From the NCBI GenBank assembly GCA_020081605.1, contig JAHREC010000030.1, positions 434,001 through 498,000 of the forward strand: a stretch of DNA of 64,000 bases. Direction: 5' to 3'. The notes under the pieces are model-generated. The model had not been told where the DNA came from. It did no database searches and saw only the letters and a program-made list of their open reading frames with translations. Each line of letters begins with the position of its first letter. Within the stretch, counting starts at the first letter, position 1. The position numbers were made by a program, and so were the translations under genes. Source of the DNA: Albifimbria verrucaria. Taxonomy: Eukaryota > Ascomycota > Sordariomycetes > Hypocreales > Stachybotryaceae. Below, one piece after another: positions 48,406 to 59,779 of this stretch.

Positions 48406-48876
48406 ATGCACCGAATCGAAAACTCCATCTTCATTGCGGCACCGCCGGCAAAAGTGTGGTCGATCATCGTCGATCTGCCGTCGTATTCAAAATGGAACAG
48501 CTTCATCACGTCGGCTTCGGTGGTACCGCCAACGGACAAGCTCGCGGTGGGCAGCAAGAACACCATCACGGTCGCACCGCTGACGCCGACCGGAAAGCCG
48601 GCCGACTACATCAACACGGTTTCGGTGCTGGAGCCGGAGCGCGAGCTGCGGTGGTGGGGCACCATGGTGGTAGCAGCCGTGTTCCGGGCGGAGCATTGGT
48701 GCTGCTTGGAAGCTGAGATGGTGGATGGCGTGGAGGGGACGCGGTTCACGCAGGGAGAGCAGTTCACGGGGCTGCTGGTGCCGCTGGCATCCATGTTTGG
48801 GGACACGTTCGACAGGCTCAACGAGGGGCATGTGCGGATGAATGGAGATCTGAAGAAGTACGCGGAAGAGTCTTAG
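48406..48876 (+). CDS. SRPBCC / START-like small protein, intact
   Basis: 156 residues in one exon without frame change. The fold is suggested by the opening strand and helix typical of polyketide-cyclase/dehydrase (SRPBCC) proteins: HRIENSIFIAAPPAKVWSII, then VDLPSYSKWNSFITSAS. Further on come ELRWWGTMVVAAVFRAEHWC, TRFTQGEQFTGLLVP, and a final helix (FDRLNEGHVRMNGDLKKYAE). Such proteins form a hydrophobic ligand pocket; many bind lipids or polyketides and some catalyse cyclisation. The catalytic residues of true cyclases cannot be assigned here. It lies 476 bases downstream of the P450 in the same direction, which fits a shared pathway but does not prove it. No signal peptide, so probably cytosolic. 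Confidence 0.82.
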   Translation: MHRIENSIFIAAPPAKVWSIIVDLPSYSKWNSFITSASVVPPTDKLAVGSKNTITVAPLTPTGKPADYINTVSVLEPERELRWWGTMVVAAVFRAEHWCCLEAEMVDGVEGTRFTQGEQFTGLLVPLASMFGDTFDRLNEGHVRMNGDLKKYAEES

Positions 48877-48971
48877 ATGGATGGCGTCGTCAGCTGGGCA
48901 AGGTTGGAAAAAGAGGGATGGATGAATCATACACTTGTGACAGGTCAAGCAGCTACTTCATGTACACTCGT

Positions 48972-49006
48972 ATCTTAGTACTTACCTACCTAAGTACCTA
49001 AGGTAA
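48972..49006. repeat. CCTAAG/GTACCTAAGGTA cluster
   Basis: Tandem TACCTA words closing in CCTAAGGTAAAG, similar to the clusters at 7281-7325 and 63388-63416. Confidence 0.6.
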
Positions 49007-49438
49007 AGAAGGTGTGTGCATGCTGATTCTGCAGCTATAGGACAGAAAAGCCTCACCATAGATCAGCGGCAGCAGAGGCTATAACCGATCTAAATATCGG
49101 CCTGCAAGGCAAGACACAGGGCATTCGTGATTTAAGCATTGTCGTATCATTACTTTGTTTTTGCTGCATCAGGTTAAAGGCCTGGTCAGTCCCGGTTCCC
49201 TGGCGTGGCTCTGGCCTTGGAAGTGGGCCCGGCACCCCCTGTAGCTCCAGTGGCTGCTGGGTGCCCACACGCCCGTCCCGCGGCCGCTGATTGGCCGCGC
49301 CTTTGTTTACCTTCTGAGCTTCACTAACAGCCCCATCTGGTTACTGCGGCATCGACACACACGGAAACCAAGGCATGGTTACCTTGCGGTTGGGTCTGGT
49401 CAGGCTCTCTGATGACGGACGGACGGCCTTCTCGTATC

Positions 49439-49475
49439 AACGTTGCGTTGCGTTGCTTTGCTTTGCTTTGCTTTT
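49439..49475. repeat. (GTTGC)n-(TTTGC)n pentanucleotide tract
   Basis: Three GTTGC-type units followed by three to four TTTGC units, non-coding. Confidence 0.85.
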
Positions 49476-49934
49476 CGCATGTGCCACACCACCATTCGCA
49501 AAGCAAACTCCGCACCTGTTTGCTTGCTTCGATCCAGCTCGGCCTTCTACACTCATTTGTTTCATTTGTCCATCCGTCTCTTTCCTCCGTCTGGGCTTCT
49601 CATTTGTTGACTTTCCCACCCACCGTCACTCTCACATGCGCCGTGCCTGCGTCAACAAATCCAACCTTGTCATGCACATCTAGATTTACATTCACCAACC
49701 TGTCTACAAGCATGCTGTAGCCTCGCAGTATGTAGCTCTCTTGCCGCTCCTGTTCCCGTTCCCGCCTCCCGCTCAATCGTTTCCTACCGTTCCGTCATCT
49801 CGGGGCGGGCTTGTCTGGCTTCGACAGATACCCGCATTCCTCACTCCCATCCCATCCCACCACCCTTTGTCGACCCGCATGCGCCCTCACCTGGGGACCT
49901 CTCAGCTAATGCCGTTGTCGCAGGTCGACACATA

Positions 49935-52900
49935 ATGACTTCATCAGACCCTCGACCGTGGACCCCGAAGGTTCGCCTGAGCCCAGCACCCCCAGCAAGC
50001 CCTCCACCACGAACAATGCCGTGACGCCCAAGTCCGCTCCCGCAGCCACCGGCCGCCTGAGGGCAAACTCTAAGAAGCACGAACCCACATTGCTCACGGA
50101 TTTCTTGCTGGGCCGACCCTCTCCCGCTCGGGTCGCCGCCGAGCGCCAACACCGCAAGAGCGTCGAAGCGGTCAAGGCGGAGCTGCGTCATGAGATGAGG
50201 CAGAATGCCGTGCGCAAACTCCAGCAACCAGGTGGTGTCAGGGACCGTGTAAAAGCATGGCAGAAATCAAACGCCGCAGCTGCTGCCGTCGATGCCGACG
50301 ATGCGGCCACAGAACCAACCGACGTCGCTTTCAAAGACGAGGAGCACCAGAGCGTTACTGAGGAGGATCGCATACGAATCAAGATGAGGCAACAAAAGAG
50401 GAGGACCCCACGAAAAGAAGCCTCCCGTGGTGAACGAGAACCTACCCACGGAAACTAGCGAGGCTCCGACTGGCGAGTCGCAAGAGGAAGCACCACCCAA
50501 GAAGCGAGTAGTTAGTGACACAAACTGGGTGAAGCCGCGAGCCAGGAGGAGCCCCGTTAGAAAAGTCTCCCCGCGACCCCGGAAGTCCCCGAGTCCTACA
50601 CGGATACCCAAGGATTTCGTCCTCCGATCCGCAAACCCACCAGTTGCGGCTAAGATCAAGGCCTGGGCTGAAAAGGTGGAAGTGCCGGACACTCCACCTC
50701 CACGCAGCTACAGATCATCCAAGTCGAGGGACTCGAGCAGCCGGCGCAGGGAAAATGACAGCGAAGCGACGAGCGAGACTGGGGCCTCGTCAAGCCAAGC
50801 GACGGCGAGAGAGCCAACGAGACCGAAGTCACTCGCGGACGACGACGGCATTCGGGTCAGACCCATCAGGTCCAAGAAGAACGACGACGATGGAGTGCGC
50901 GTCAAGGCAATCAAGTCAAATTTACTAGCGGACGACGGTATTCGAGTTCGCCCTCTCAGCCCGGCCTCATCACGCACAGGCCGGTCTCGACCCTCATCAC
51001 CTCCCCACGGCGACAACGGAGTAAAACAGTGTCTGGAGCTACACCCCGTGCCACACGATCAGACGACATTGAGGTCTTTGTTGAGCCGACTGAGCTTTCG
51101 ACATCAGAGATGACGGGAGTGAGCAAGGAAGATATGGACCCTGACACCATCGAGGTTATCGAAGAGCTTGAGTCCATGCTTGATACGCCGACACGCCATG
51201 AATCAAAGCGTCGCTCAAGTGGAAAAGCTCGGCCCAAGAGTTATCACCCCAGCACAGCACGCCTGCAGGAAGATGCGTCATGGATTAGTGAAGATGATAC
51301 CAGCCCGCGGCGGTCGGGATCTGACCTGGCCTCGAGTATAGCGGCCAAGTCTTTGGCCGACATCCCTGGGGATATTCCATTTGGACATTCCGCCTTTAGT
51401 GAATTGGATCTGCCACTCAACGGTCCTGCCCGAAGCAGGCCCAAGCGCGGCAAGGTTGACAGGAATACAAGCTTCAAGGGCATGCCGAACGTATTAAAGA
51501 AGGTGGTGGAAGAAGGAAAGAAGATGATTCACGAGATGAATGAGCCGCCGAAGCATACTGTGCCAAATAACCCTCCTAGCATTGAGAAGTGGCTCAACAA
51601 CACTGTGGATCCGTTTGTCGATGATAAGACGCCAAGCAAAGAGTCTCCCAACCCCAAGCCTAGGTCCGCTGAAAAGGAGAAAGAAAAGGAAAGAGAAAGG
51701 GAGAAGATGGAGAAGAGCAAGACGCCGAGAAAATCTTCTCATGAACACAAGACACCCCGGAAGGCGAGCCCCAAGGAGATGAAACCCGAGAGCGAGCTGT
51801 CGACGGAGCTTTCTGCAACAACGACGGAGACCACATCAACGGCCACAGGAACAACGGTAACAGAGACCGTTACTGAATCCGAATCTCCCAAAGAAGCCGA
51901 GTCACCTTCTTCTGGGGGCCTACGAAGGAGCCGAGCTACGAGAAGTTCATCTTCACCATGGAAACAGGGTGCGAAGAGACCATTCCTGGGAGTTCTAAAG
52001 GCAGCTTTCCAGGGAGAGTCCGCGGGCCACATCAAGCATCCTAAGGTCTACCAAAGCCAAGAAGAACGACTTTACGAGGAACTGACTGAGCTGACTGGTA
52101 CGGACTGGACCGGAAGCGAAATCACTGGCAGCGAGTTGACCGGCAGTGAGATGACCGGCAGTGAGATGACCAGCAGCGAAGTGACAGGTAGCTATCTGAC
52201 GGGAAGCTATCTGACAGGGAGTGAGCTTACGGAAAGCGAATTGCATTCTGCCAGCCAACCAAACTCGAGGTCCAATGCATCTCCAAGAGACCGCTCCTCC
52301 GATCAAGCCACAAGCCCAACTACCCCAAGATGGCTGGACCTCGATTGCGTCCACCTACAAACGGTCAATATGAACTCTCTACAATTCTTTCAGAAGAAGG
52401 CTCCAGTGTCGTCGACTCCGATCTTACGTCAGACTTGAGTCACTCGACTCTTACTCAATCGACAAATCTGACAAAGGATAGCGAACTTTCAAAGTCATCG
52501 AGTCGAGGTTCGGGTTTGAAGAGACGGTTGACCCGCCATTCTGATCTTGTTTCGGTCTTGTCCTTGCCTGACAACAGCAACATCCCCACCAGGATCAAGA
52601 GCAACAGGTCACGACCCAGCCTGCGTAAAGCCCGTGGTTCGTCTGATAATGTATCCGTCGATGAACTACTAAGAGAGTTTGCCGATGATGAAAACCTTTA
52701 CATTCGCGAGCTCAAGACCTTGGTCGATGGTGTTGTCCCAGTTTTGTTGTCGCACGTTGTGGGGGTACCAATACGGCTGAGATTTTCGAGCCCACCGACG
52801 CTGCACATAAGGTTGACGGCTTGTCTAAGTCGGTGGTCAGCATGGGCGTTGCATTGGAGAAGCTGAAGAACGCCCACAAGAAGGCACCTATTTCGGATAT

Positions 52901-55634
52901 CCGCCGCTTAGCTCACTGGGCCCATGGTGTCGTTCCTATATATAATAGCTACCTGAGCGCCTGGCGCTTGGGCTTCCAAGATCTGGTTGTCAATCTTGCC
53001 CCGAGATCCGACACATTGGATGACGAGGACTCACTGCTCGATGCTTTGCCAAGGAACGAACATGGAGATATTATTAATGCAGCAGGAGAGAGGGTCGATG
53101 TGGCTCATCTGCTGAAAAGACCGCTATTCCGAGTGAAGCAAATGGTCAAATTCATCAAGTGCGTAGACACAATTATTGCAACAGCCGATACGCAAGAGTT
53201 GCTTCGCGATTTTGAAGCGCTACAAGACAAGGCACGCCGTCGCCACAGGGAAGAAGTGGCTCGAATGACAGACGAAGAGGCCATATCAACTGACACCAAG
53301 AGAGCCAGAGACATCAGAACTCTCCAAGCCATGGATGCCGTGGTCATTGACCCATCCCGCCAGGTCAATGCCAAGGACATCTTCTCTCTCGACCTAGCAC
53401 ACTCCAATGGACAAAGACTCGAGTGCAAGGTGGAGCTCGTACATCGTGACAACCAGAGCAACCCTGATGACGCAGGAGATTTGCTCATACGCGAGATTGG
53501 AGACGGCCGCCGATCATACCTCCTGTTCCAGCCACTTTCAATGGGCATGATCTCAGCTAGAACCGGCGACGGAAACTTTGACATGGTTGTCATGATCCGC
53601 GCCTTTTACAAAGGAAAGGAGTGGCATGAGCTGCTCACCCTGACCACAGATAATGAGGATCAAATTCTAGATTGGCTGGACATCTTACCTGTATCCCCGG
53701 TCCCGCCGAGGAAACCAGAGCCAAGCATCGCAGGCGACTTGGACGAGCTACCATCGCAGAGAAGGTGGAGAGACTTCCCCGTGGGCGTCAGACACCTTGA
53801 CCGAGACACACCTCGATCGCCCATTTTCCCTAAGCCATTGTCCCCGGCACAGCCTGAGACACCCAGCAAACGAGCTCTCCCATCGCGCTACCACCCCGCA
53901 GCCCAGTAACACCTACCACGCCGCCTGCCCCGACATCTCCTGAGAGCCCGGTCTCGGAGAAGACGCCCACGCAAGATGATTACCGGCAGTCTGGTGATTG
54001 GGAGGAAAAGAGCCCGCCCCTGGTCGAGAGCATGCGGCCTGACCCATTGAACGTGGCCAAGAAGAGCCCCAACTCCACACCGTTCCGAGACGACGGTGCA
54101 CCACCCCGCCTGTTCACAGGACCTTCAGTACTTCTGGACCGCACGGCTCAAGCTCACCGCCGTCGCTGCAGCCGCCTACAGAGAAAAAGAGCAGCCGCAT
54201 CAAGCGCAGAACCTCGTCTCCGCTCAAGCACGAGTACCTACCCTCCGATGTATCATCTGGGTCTGAGACATCAGTTACCGAGGAGTCCGAACCAGAATCG
54301 TCGGATGATGAAATTGAGAGCATTGACATCCCCGAGACGGAGCTCGGTGTCAGCATAAAAGAGACGCCCGTGCCCTCCCAGATTCAGACAGTCATCACTG
54401 AATCTGAATGCAGCCTCACTCCTTCCAACTCTGCTTCCCAAGCTGGTCTCCACGGTCATAAGACTGCTCCTGAGGAGAACGCTGCTCGATTCATGGCATC
54501 CATCTCTCGATGGTCAGACAAGGGCATATGGAAGAACGTCTGGGAGGCGCCTTGCTCTGTTATCGTTACTGCCGGTCTGATTGAAGCCTACGCGGTACGC
54601 GCGGGTGGCCCACTGCCCGAAGACCGCCCAATTCTCGCCTTGGATCTTACTCCTCTCGTTCTCATTCGACAGAGCACTGCGCTTGATCTGGAAATCCGCT
54701 CGTCCGTCCAGCCTCACTGCCAGCTTGCTGACATCCAGGGCGGTGGAAACTTCCGCTTCCGTTGCCACAATGCCCCCGAGTGCTTCAACCTCTACTCGTC
54801 CGTCCACCACGCTCGGCTGAACAACCAGAAATTCATTCAGCTAGAGAATGAGGCGAGGTTCAAGAGCTTCGGTGAGCGCAAGCCGCCCGCTGAGAACGAT
54901 GATGACACTAGCAGTCGACGACGTAGCTGGTTCGGTAGGAAGAACAGCTACCGCAGCTCGGTGAGAGCACCCACTCAATCTCAAGACGGCGCAAGCACGA
55001 CGCCGTCGTCAAGTCTCTCAGCAACTAGCTTCCTGAAACGATTGACCGTTGCCGGCAACCTCTCCTTCAACCTCGCACGGTCTTCCGTTGACAAGCAGAG
55101 CCGACCTGGCAGCAGCCGAAACAGCCTCTACACGCTCGGATCCTCGTCAGCGAGCGGCACGCCCCTCGCTCGCCATCCGTTAGCGTCAGCAATAGCAACC
55201 GGAACATGACGCAAGTCGACAGTGACAACATCCGAATCAGGCTGCACCTCCTCGTCACGTCAACTAAGTGGGAGGACTTTGGCAACTGCACGCTGCAGAT
55301 CCGCCGCCCGCCACCGGGCTGGCACCAAGCACTGCGGGCGGATCACGGTCTCGAGAAGCGCATCACCGTGACAACGTTGCCCAAGAAAGACTCAGAACAG
55401 CCCAGGGTGATATTAGATGCAGTCCTCGGCAGCGGCTGCTTCTCGGCCATGGGCAGCCGAGGCATTGTCTGTGGTGTTTGGGAGGAGGCCAAGGGCGCGG
55501 ACGGTGTTGCCGGAGCGGTACCGGCAACAGGCCCTACCGGCGGAATGATCAAGAAGTGGTGCTTCCAGTGCGGAAGCGTGGCGGATGCGGGCTGGGTGCT
55601 GAGGTTGGTGCACCAGGAGGTTCTGCGGGCATGA
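49935..55634 (+). CDS. Very large Rho guanine-nucleotide exchange factor-like protein (DH-PH)
   Basis: About 1,900 residues in one apparent exon. RhoGEFs activate Rho/Cdc42-type GTPases in polar growth and wall signalling. The N-terminal half is disordered: Lys/Arg/Ser/Pro-rich, with a repeated short motif ADDDGIRVRP near 50830-50955, a Lys/Glu helix (51670-51730) and a TGSE repeat (52085-52240). The DH domain starts at about 52663 (DELLREFADDENLYIRELKT) and runs to about 53240 (HWAHGVVPIYNSYLSAWRLG). A PH-like domain follows at 53320-53690 (VVIDPSRQV, KVELVHRDNQ, WHELLTLTTDNEDQILDWLD). A second PH-like block lies at 54490-54890 (NVWEAPCSVIVTAGLIEAY, FRFRCHNAPECFNLY), and a final ordered block ends at 55634 (WEDFGNCTLQIRRPP). 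About nine frame changes (near 49948, 50395, 50416, 51020, 52331, 52753, 53905, 54120, 55185) all fit one missing base each. Automatic annotation often mislabels this protein as a splicing coactivator because of its Ser/Arg-rich part. Confidence 0.75.
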
Positions 55635-56568
55635 AGCCCGACTCAACATTGAGACTATTGGTCTCTACGCCTTTTCTTTATCCTTGGACATCATTGGATG
55701 TTTATTTTTATTTTTTCTTCTTCTTCTTTTTCCTTCTCATTCCTCTCCTTGTCTTGTCTAAATGATATCCCCTTCCGCGGCATCAAGAGTGTCGTGGATA
55801 ATACTGTTTTACATTTTTCGTCTTTCTACACTAGTTTTACCTGCCCGCGACAAATGGAGCGAGCGAAGCAGCAGCATTTGATTTTTATGTTACTCGGTTT
55901 CTTTTGTTCACCGCGATACCGGCATCTAGAATAAGGGACAAGGCGTCAGAGAGCGGAGGCGATACGGCTCTAATGGACATATGGAGTTGGAAACCGGGCA
56001 GAGGCGAGAACAACGGGCGTGTAGTTGTTCAAGGGCGTTTGGCGTGCTGTTTTGTCTATGCTAGAAAGAGAATACAAAGATGTGTATGTTTGTGATTCGG
56101 GTGCAGCTCGTATTTGTGAGACATGGGGCCAATGGCGAGGACTAGGCTCTTCGATGGCAAGACAGGAGGGAAGCAGTTTGTAATCCAGTGGCTATAACGC
56201 AGAGTACGTTGGCGCACCGCCACAACTCGCTTGACGGTTGTTGAGTCACGAGGCCACATTTAAATCCACATAGGTATCTTAAAATGGCACAGCATAGCAT
56301 CTCCTGGGAGGCCGTCCAGGCTCTCTGGGCTCTGAGTCTGCCGAGGTTCTGGTGCAACGCTGGGGTGGCCACCAATCAGCTGCCTCCTGCGCCACAGCAA
56401 GATGCACAGCCTCATTTGTGCCTTGCCCCAGCTGGACGTGAAGATCAAGGGTACGCATTGCGGAAGGCCATAAAGAGGGCCTTCAGGCAGCTAGGCGGTC
56501 TAATTTTCTGGTCTTTCTTGCAAAAACACAAACCAACTTCTACGCAAAAGACCTCCAAGTCGACCAAC
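55635..56568. other. Spacer before the gasdermin-like gene
   Basis: Begins with the T-rich 3' UTR of the RhoGEF gene. Upstream of 56569 an in-frame open region reaches back to an ATG at 56284, but those 95 residues lack motifs and I treat them as leader. Confidence 0.5.
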
Positions 56569-57469
56569 ATGTCGCGGGGCCACGACACAAAGCCGCTATG
56601 GCTCATCCAGCCGCGCCTGAACGCAGCCGATTATAGAGACAAGCTCATGGGGAGTGTCGTCAAGTACGCGGACCTCCCCACTGAGGTACACATTCCATAC
56701 CATTCGCCTACGCCGCGGGAGATCGTGCCGGACCTGGACCCCAAGCCGGTGCAGGTTCGCAACGTCAAGTTCTGGACGAGGCGGGTCAAGGACGCCGGCG
56801 TGTCGGCGTCGATTAACGAGGTGGTCGACTTCTTCCTGGAGCGGGCTAAGGAGGCCGAGAGCGAGAACGTGGCGACGGTGGCCCGCGTGTGGCACATGGA
56901 CTCGCCGGGTGAGAAGTTTAAGGAGCTGCTCAAGAACAAGCCCTTCTTCGAGGAGCTGTTCAAGCTGCTGCGGAGTAACGGCGACCAGGCCTACTTCGTG
57001 ACCGATATTGTGACGTTGGCCAACCTCGAGGTCAAGGACGAGCAGTCGCGGTCCAAGGGCGCCGGGGTCCAAGCCAGCATCGCCGTGGACCCTCTGGGCG
57101 CAGGCACGGGTCTGGGCGTCAACGTCGGCGCCGGCGTCAAGGCACAGGTGATCCGGGAGAAGGGCTACTCGGGATGTTACGAGGAAGAGACGATCGTGTT
57201 CCTAGGCTACCGCCTGATCCGACTGGAGAAGGTGACGGGCACGCGAGCACGCTTTGGCAGGCTCATCCTAGGCCAGAAGCACGGCTTCACGGTGCGGGAC
57301 GGGCTCGACTACTGGCCGACCATGGTGGAGCGGCCGGTGGAGGGGCGGCAGACTTCATGGCGGCCAAGACGCCGAGTGTGGAGGACGTGGGAAGCAGCTG
57401 GGAGAGGGCGTGGACGAGCTCGACGAGATTGCAAAGGAGCTTGGTTTCGACATGGAGGTTGTAGGGTAG
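56569..57469 (+). CDS. Gasdermin-like pore-forming protein (RCD-1/HET-Q1 type candidate)
   Basis: About 300 residues from the ATG at 56569. Fungal gasdermins such as RCD-1 of Neurospora and HET-Q1 of Podospora oligomerise at the plasma membrane and cause allorecognition cell death; HET-Q1 is activated by proteolytic loss of a short C-terminal tail. Here the length and layout fit: a mixed N-terminal domain, a helix (EKFKELLKNKPFFEELFKLL), then LRSNGDQAYFVTDI, a pattern close to the 'LRS.GD..Y.VT' strand of the gasdermin pore domain. A Gly/Ala/Val-rich beta-hairpin region follows (57060-57150, VQASIAVDPLGAGTGLGVNV) with a closing strand (VFLGYRLIRLEKV). The acidic helical tail lies at 57330-57469 (DELDEIAKELGFDMEVV). 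Two frame changes in this tail (GGGG at 57342, GGG at 57389) each fit one missing base. No signal peptide. No subtilisin-type partner gene is seen beside it. Confidence 0.6.
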
Positions 57470-58229
57470 GATAGGATGGGAACATGGACATTTGGCATTT
57501 ATAGGCGGGCGTTGGGAACCATGAGGTTTTGACTTGATGAGATATCCAGGTTTATAGAGTTTATGAGATATGAGATATAGGCATTACCTTAGTTTGAAGC
57601 ATAATTGGGACGTTGCGTGTTCTGAGTTGTTCACCTTCTTGAGTGGGGGTGAATGAGTGGAATAAGACGCTATAAATATACCCGTGTTACTCGACTTGAA
57701 TACCGAATGAATCGAATTAAAATTGCGATTGTGATTTTATGTTATTCTGCTTAATTAGCGTTCCGTAGGGCATTTTTCAACATTAGCATTGGACCCCAAA
57801 TACAACGCTTGAGTGATTTGCAGTTCTTCTCTTCTGCCACTCGACATTGGAGATGTCTGGTTTTGGCACCTACTACATGCAGCCTGGCTCCAGCAAACCC
57901 CAAACCAGAAACTGTACATTTACATGAGCCTGTCGACGTATCATCAGCAGACGACAGAAAAAAACAGACCAGGGTAATTCTCACCCCGTGATCATGTGTT
58001 TGTAGCCGCGATAACCCCTAAGGTAGGTATGCATAGCTACGCCACAGCGGTTGATACTTTGGCGAACGGTGGGGTTTGAGGAGGAATGTGTTGGTCGGGC
58101 ACGGCCGTTTCCTGACCTGAGGCAACCAGCCAAGCGCTCTCCTCCTCTCCATATAAATGAGAGCCCTCTGCCTCTTCCACAGCACCGTGCTGGCCCAACA
58201 ATTGTTTGCCCGCCACACCGTTGCCCCAA
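57470..58229. other. Spacer, no gene seen
   Basis: AT-rich 3' region of the gasdermin-like gene and promoter of the finger-repeat gene. Minus-strand frames at 57981-58407 run into the finger-repeat gene as its antisense shadows. Confidence 0.5.
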
Positions 58230-59779
58230 ATGACCAAGGAACCCGTCCTGTCGTGCTGTGGGAGGCAGTTCGTGGTGCCGCAGCGCGCCAGCAGCACCGT
58301 GACTCGTCGGCGCATCGTGCCCAGGCTGCGGCCCAGGAACCCAAGGCGCCCGCCCAGGCCGATAAGGCAAAGCAACCTGCGAATTCCGATGCTCTTGAGC
58401 GAATCACATGCTCCTGTGGCAGGAAAGTCCACGAGCTTGGTCTTGCGCAGCACTTTCGTGACTATCCGGCGCACCAAATTCAAGACATGGAACAGGAACC
58501 CAAGCCCATCAAAATCCAACCGCAAGATAATGGAAACAACCAACCTGAGAAGAAAAGCCCAAAGCAGCGTGTGGCGTGTTCCTGCGGTTTGATGATCCAC
58601 GAGGCTGGTCTTGAGCAGCATGCCCGCGATTCTCAATCGCACCGTCTGCGACTCGAAGCGCAGAAGTCGAAGCCCGCCCAAGACCAGCCGAAGACTGGAG
58701 AACCCCAGAAAGTCACTGAGAGCGGCTCTAAGAAGCGCGTTGAGTGTTCTTGTGGCAAGAAGATCCACGAAGCTGGCCTTGAGCAGCATACTCGTGATTC
58801 TCCATTGCATCGCCCTGCAGCTGTGCCAAAAGACCCTAAGCCCGTGGACAAGAAACAACCCGATGAGAACTCAAATACGGCTGAAAAGTCTCGTTCCAAG
58901 AAGCACATAGACTGCTCATGCGGTAGAAAGGTTCGCACCGAGGAAGGGCTTGAGCAGCATATCCGCGACTGTCCAAAGCACCACCCACAAGCCAAACTCC
59001 AGGAGCCCACTCCTTCCAAGGAGCAATTTATTCCTAAGAATGAGCAGAAACCAGCCGAAAATAAATCCAAGAAGCGTGTTAAGTGCTCTTGTGGACAAAT
59101 GTTTCGCAAGGAGGATGACCTCGAGCAACATGTTCGCGATGCCCTCAGCACCGTCCCAAAGTCACCGATTCCAAGGGGCCCGCGCCTGCTGTAACAGAAA
59201 CTAATTATGAAGACAAAGAAAAGGAGCCAGCTCGTCCAGAGAAACGCATCCGATGCTCTTGTGGTGGCAAGTTCAAAAATGATGTTGATCTTGAGCAGCA
59301 TGTTCGCGACGCCCCGCAGCATCGCTCCGGAACTAATCCCAAGGAACAGAAGCAGCCCAACCAAGATAATTCAACTTCTAAAAAAGTTCTGAGAAGGTTC
59401 AGAGTCCCAAACGATTCTTGGGCAAAAAGCTTGACGGCCAGAGTGTCTTAGGAAAGCATAAGCTCACCTCCTCACAACATAGCCAGCCAGGAGCCGGCAG
59501 CGCCAATGCGACAGAGGATACAGCTGAGGATTCATTGAGTGACGATGACAGCGAATGGGTAAGTTCACCTTGATTGATTGCTTTAGTTAAATACTTACCT
59601 TGTTCTTGCAGGAGTTCATTCTCGGAGACGGTGTTAGTTTGACACAACCCTGGCGACCGAACCGCAACACTCGTTCGGGCTTCTCAACCTATGAAAATTG
59701 GGATTCAGACGGTGGCGACAATTATGGCCTCTGCGATAAGACCTGCGGCTGGTGTGGCCATTGCGCTGATGGAGTGTGA
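58230..59779 (+). CDS. Tandem CxC..H..H zinc-finger-like repeat protein
   Basis: About 500 residues, starting MTKEPVLSCCG. The body is an array of units C-x-C-G-x(10-11)-H-x6-H, for example CSCGKKIHEAGLEQHTRDSPLH read as CxC, LEQH and H. First-Cys codons fall at 58409, 58577, 58745, 58913, 59084 and 59254: exact steps of 168, 168, 168, 171 and 170 (171 with one missing base), that is 56-57 residues. A degenerate unit lies upstream near 58251. Linkers are Lys-, Pro- and Gln-rich. After the array come an acidic stretch (EDSLSDDDSEW), a 53-base intron (59559-59611, GTAAGT donor, TTGCAG end) and a Cys-rich tail CDKTCGWCGHCADGV. Frame changes near 58290, 59145 and 59390 fit missing bases. Zinc binding is inferred from Cys/His spacing; the partner could be nucleic acid or protein. 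I do not recognise a named family. Confidence 0.7.

Larger units (their letters stand above)
48877..49934. other. Spacer and leader of the RhoGEF gene
   Basis: The first part has CCTACCTAAGTACCTAAGG words (48972-49006). From about 49390 the plus strand becomes pyrimidine-rich with a pentanucleotide tract. A GTTGTCGCAG acceptor-like word just before the start codon suggests a leader intron. No gene seen. Confidence 0.45.

Noticed and set aside
56284..56568. In-frame upstream ATG extending the gasdermin-like protein by 95 residues
   Set aside because: The extension has no motif and reads like leader sequence; the ATG at 56569 follows a CAACATGTC context and gives the family-typical length.
58037..59364. 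Long minus-strand frames of 273 and 243 codons
   Set aside because: Antisense of the tandem finger array. Their own repeats (Leu- and Ser-rich) come from the repeated DNA, and only the plus strand shows Cys/His spacing and a matching intron.
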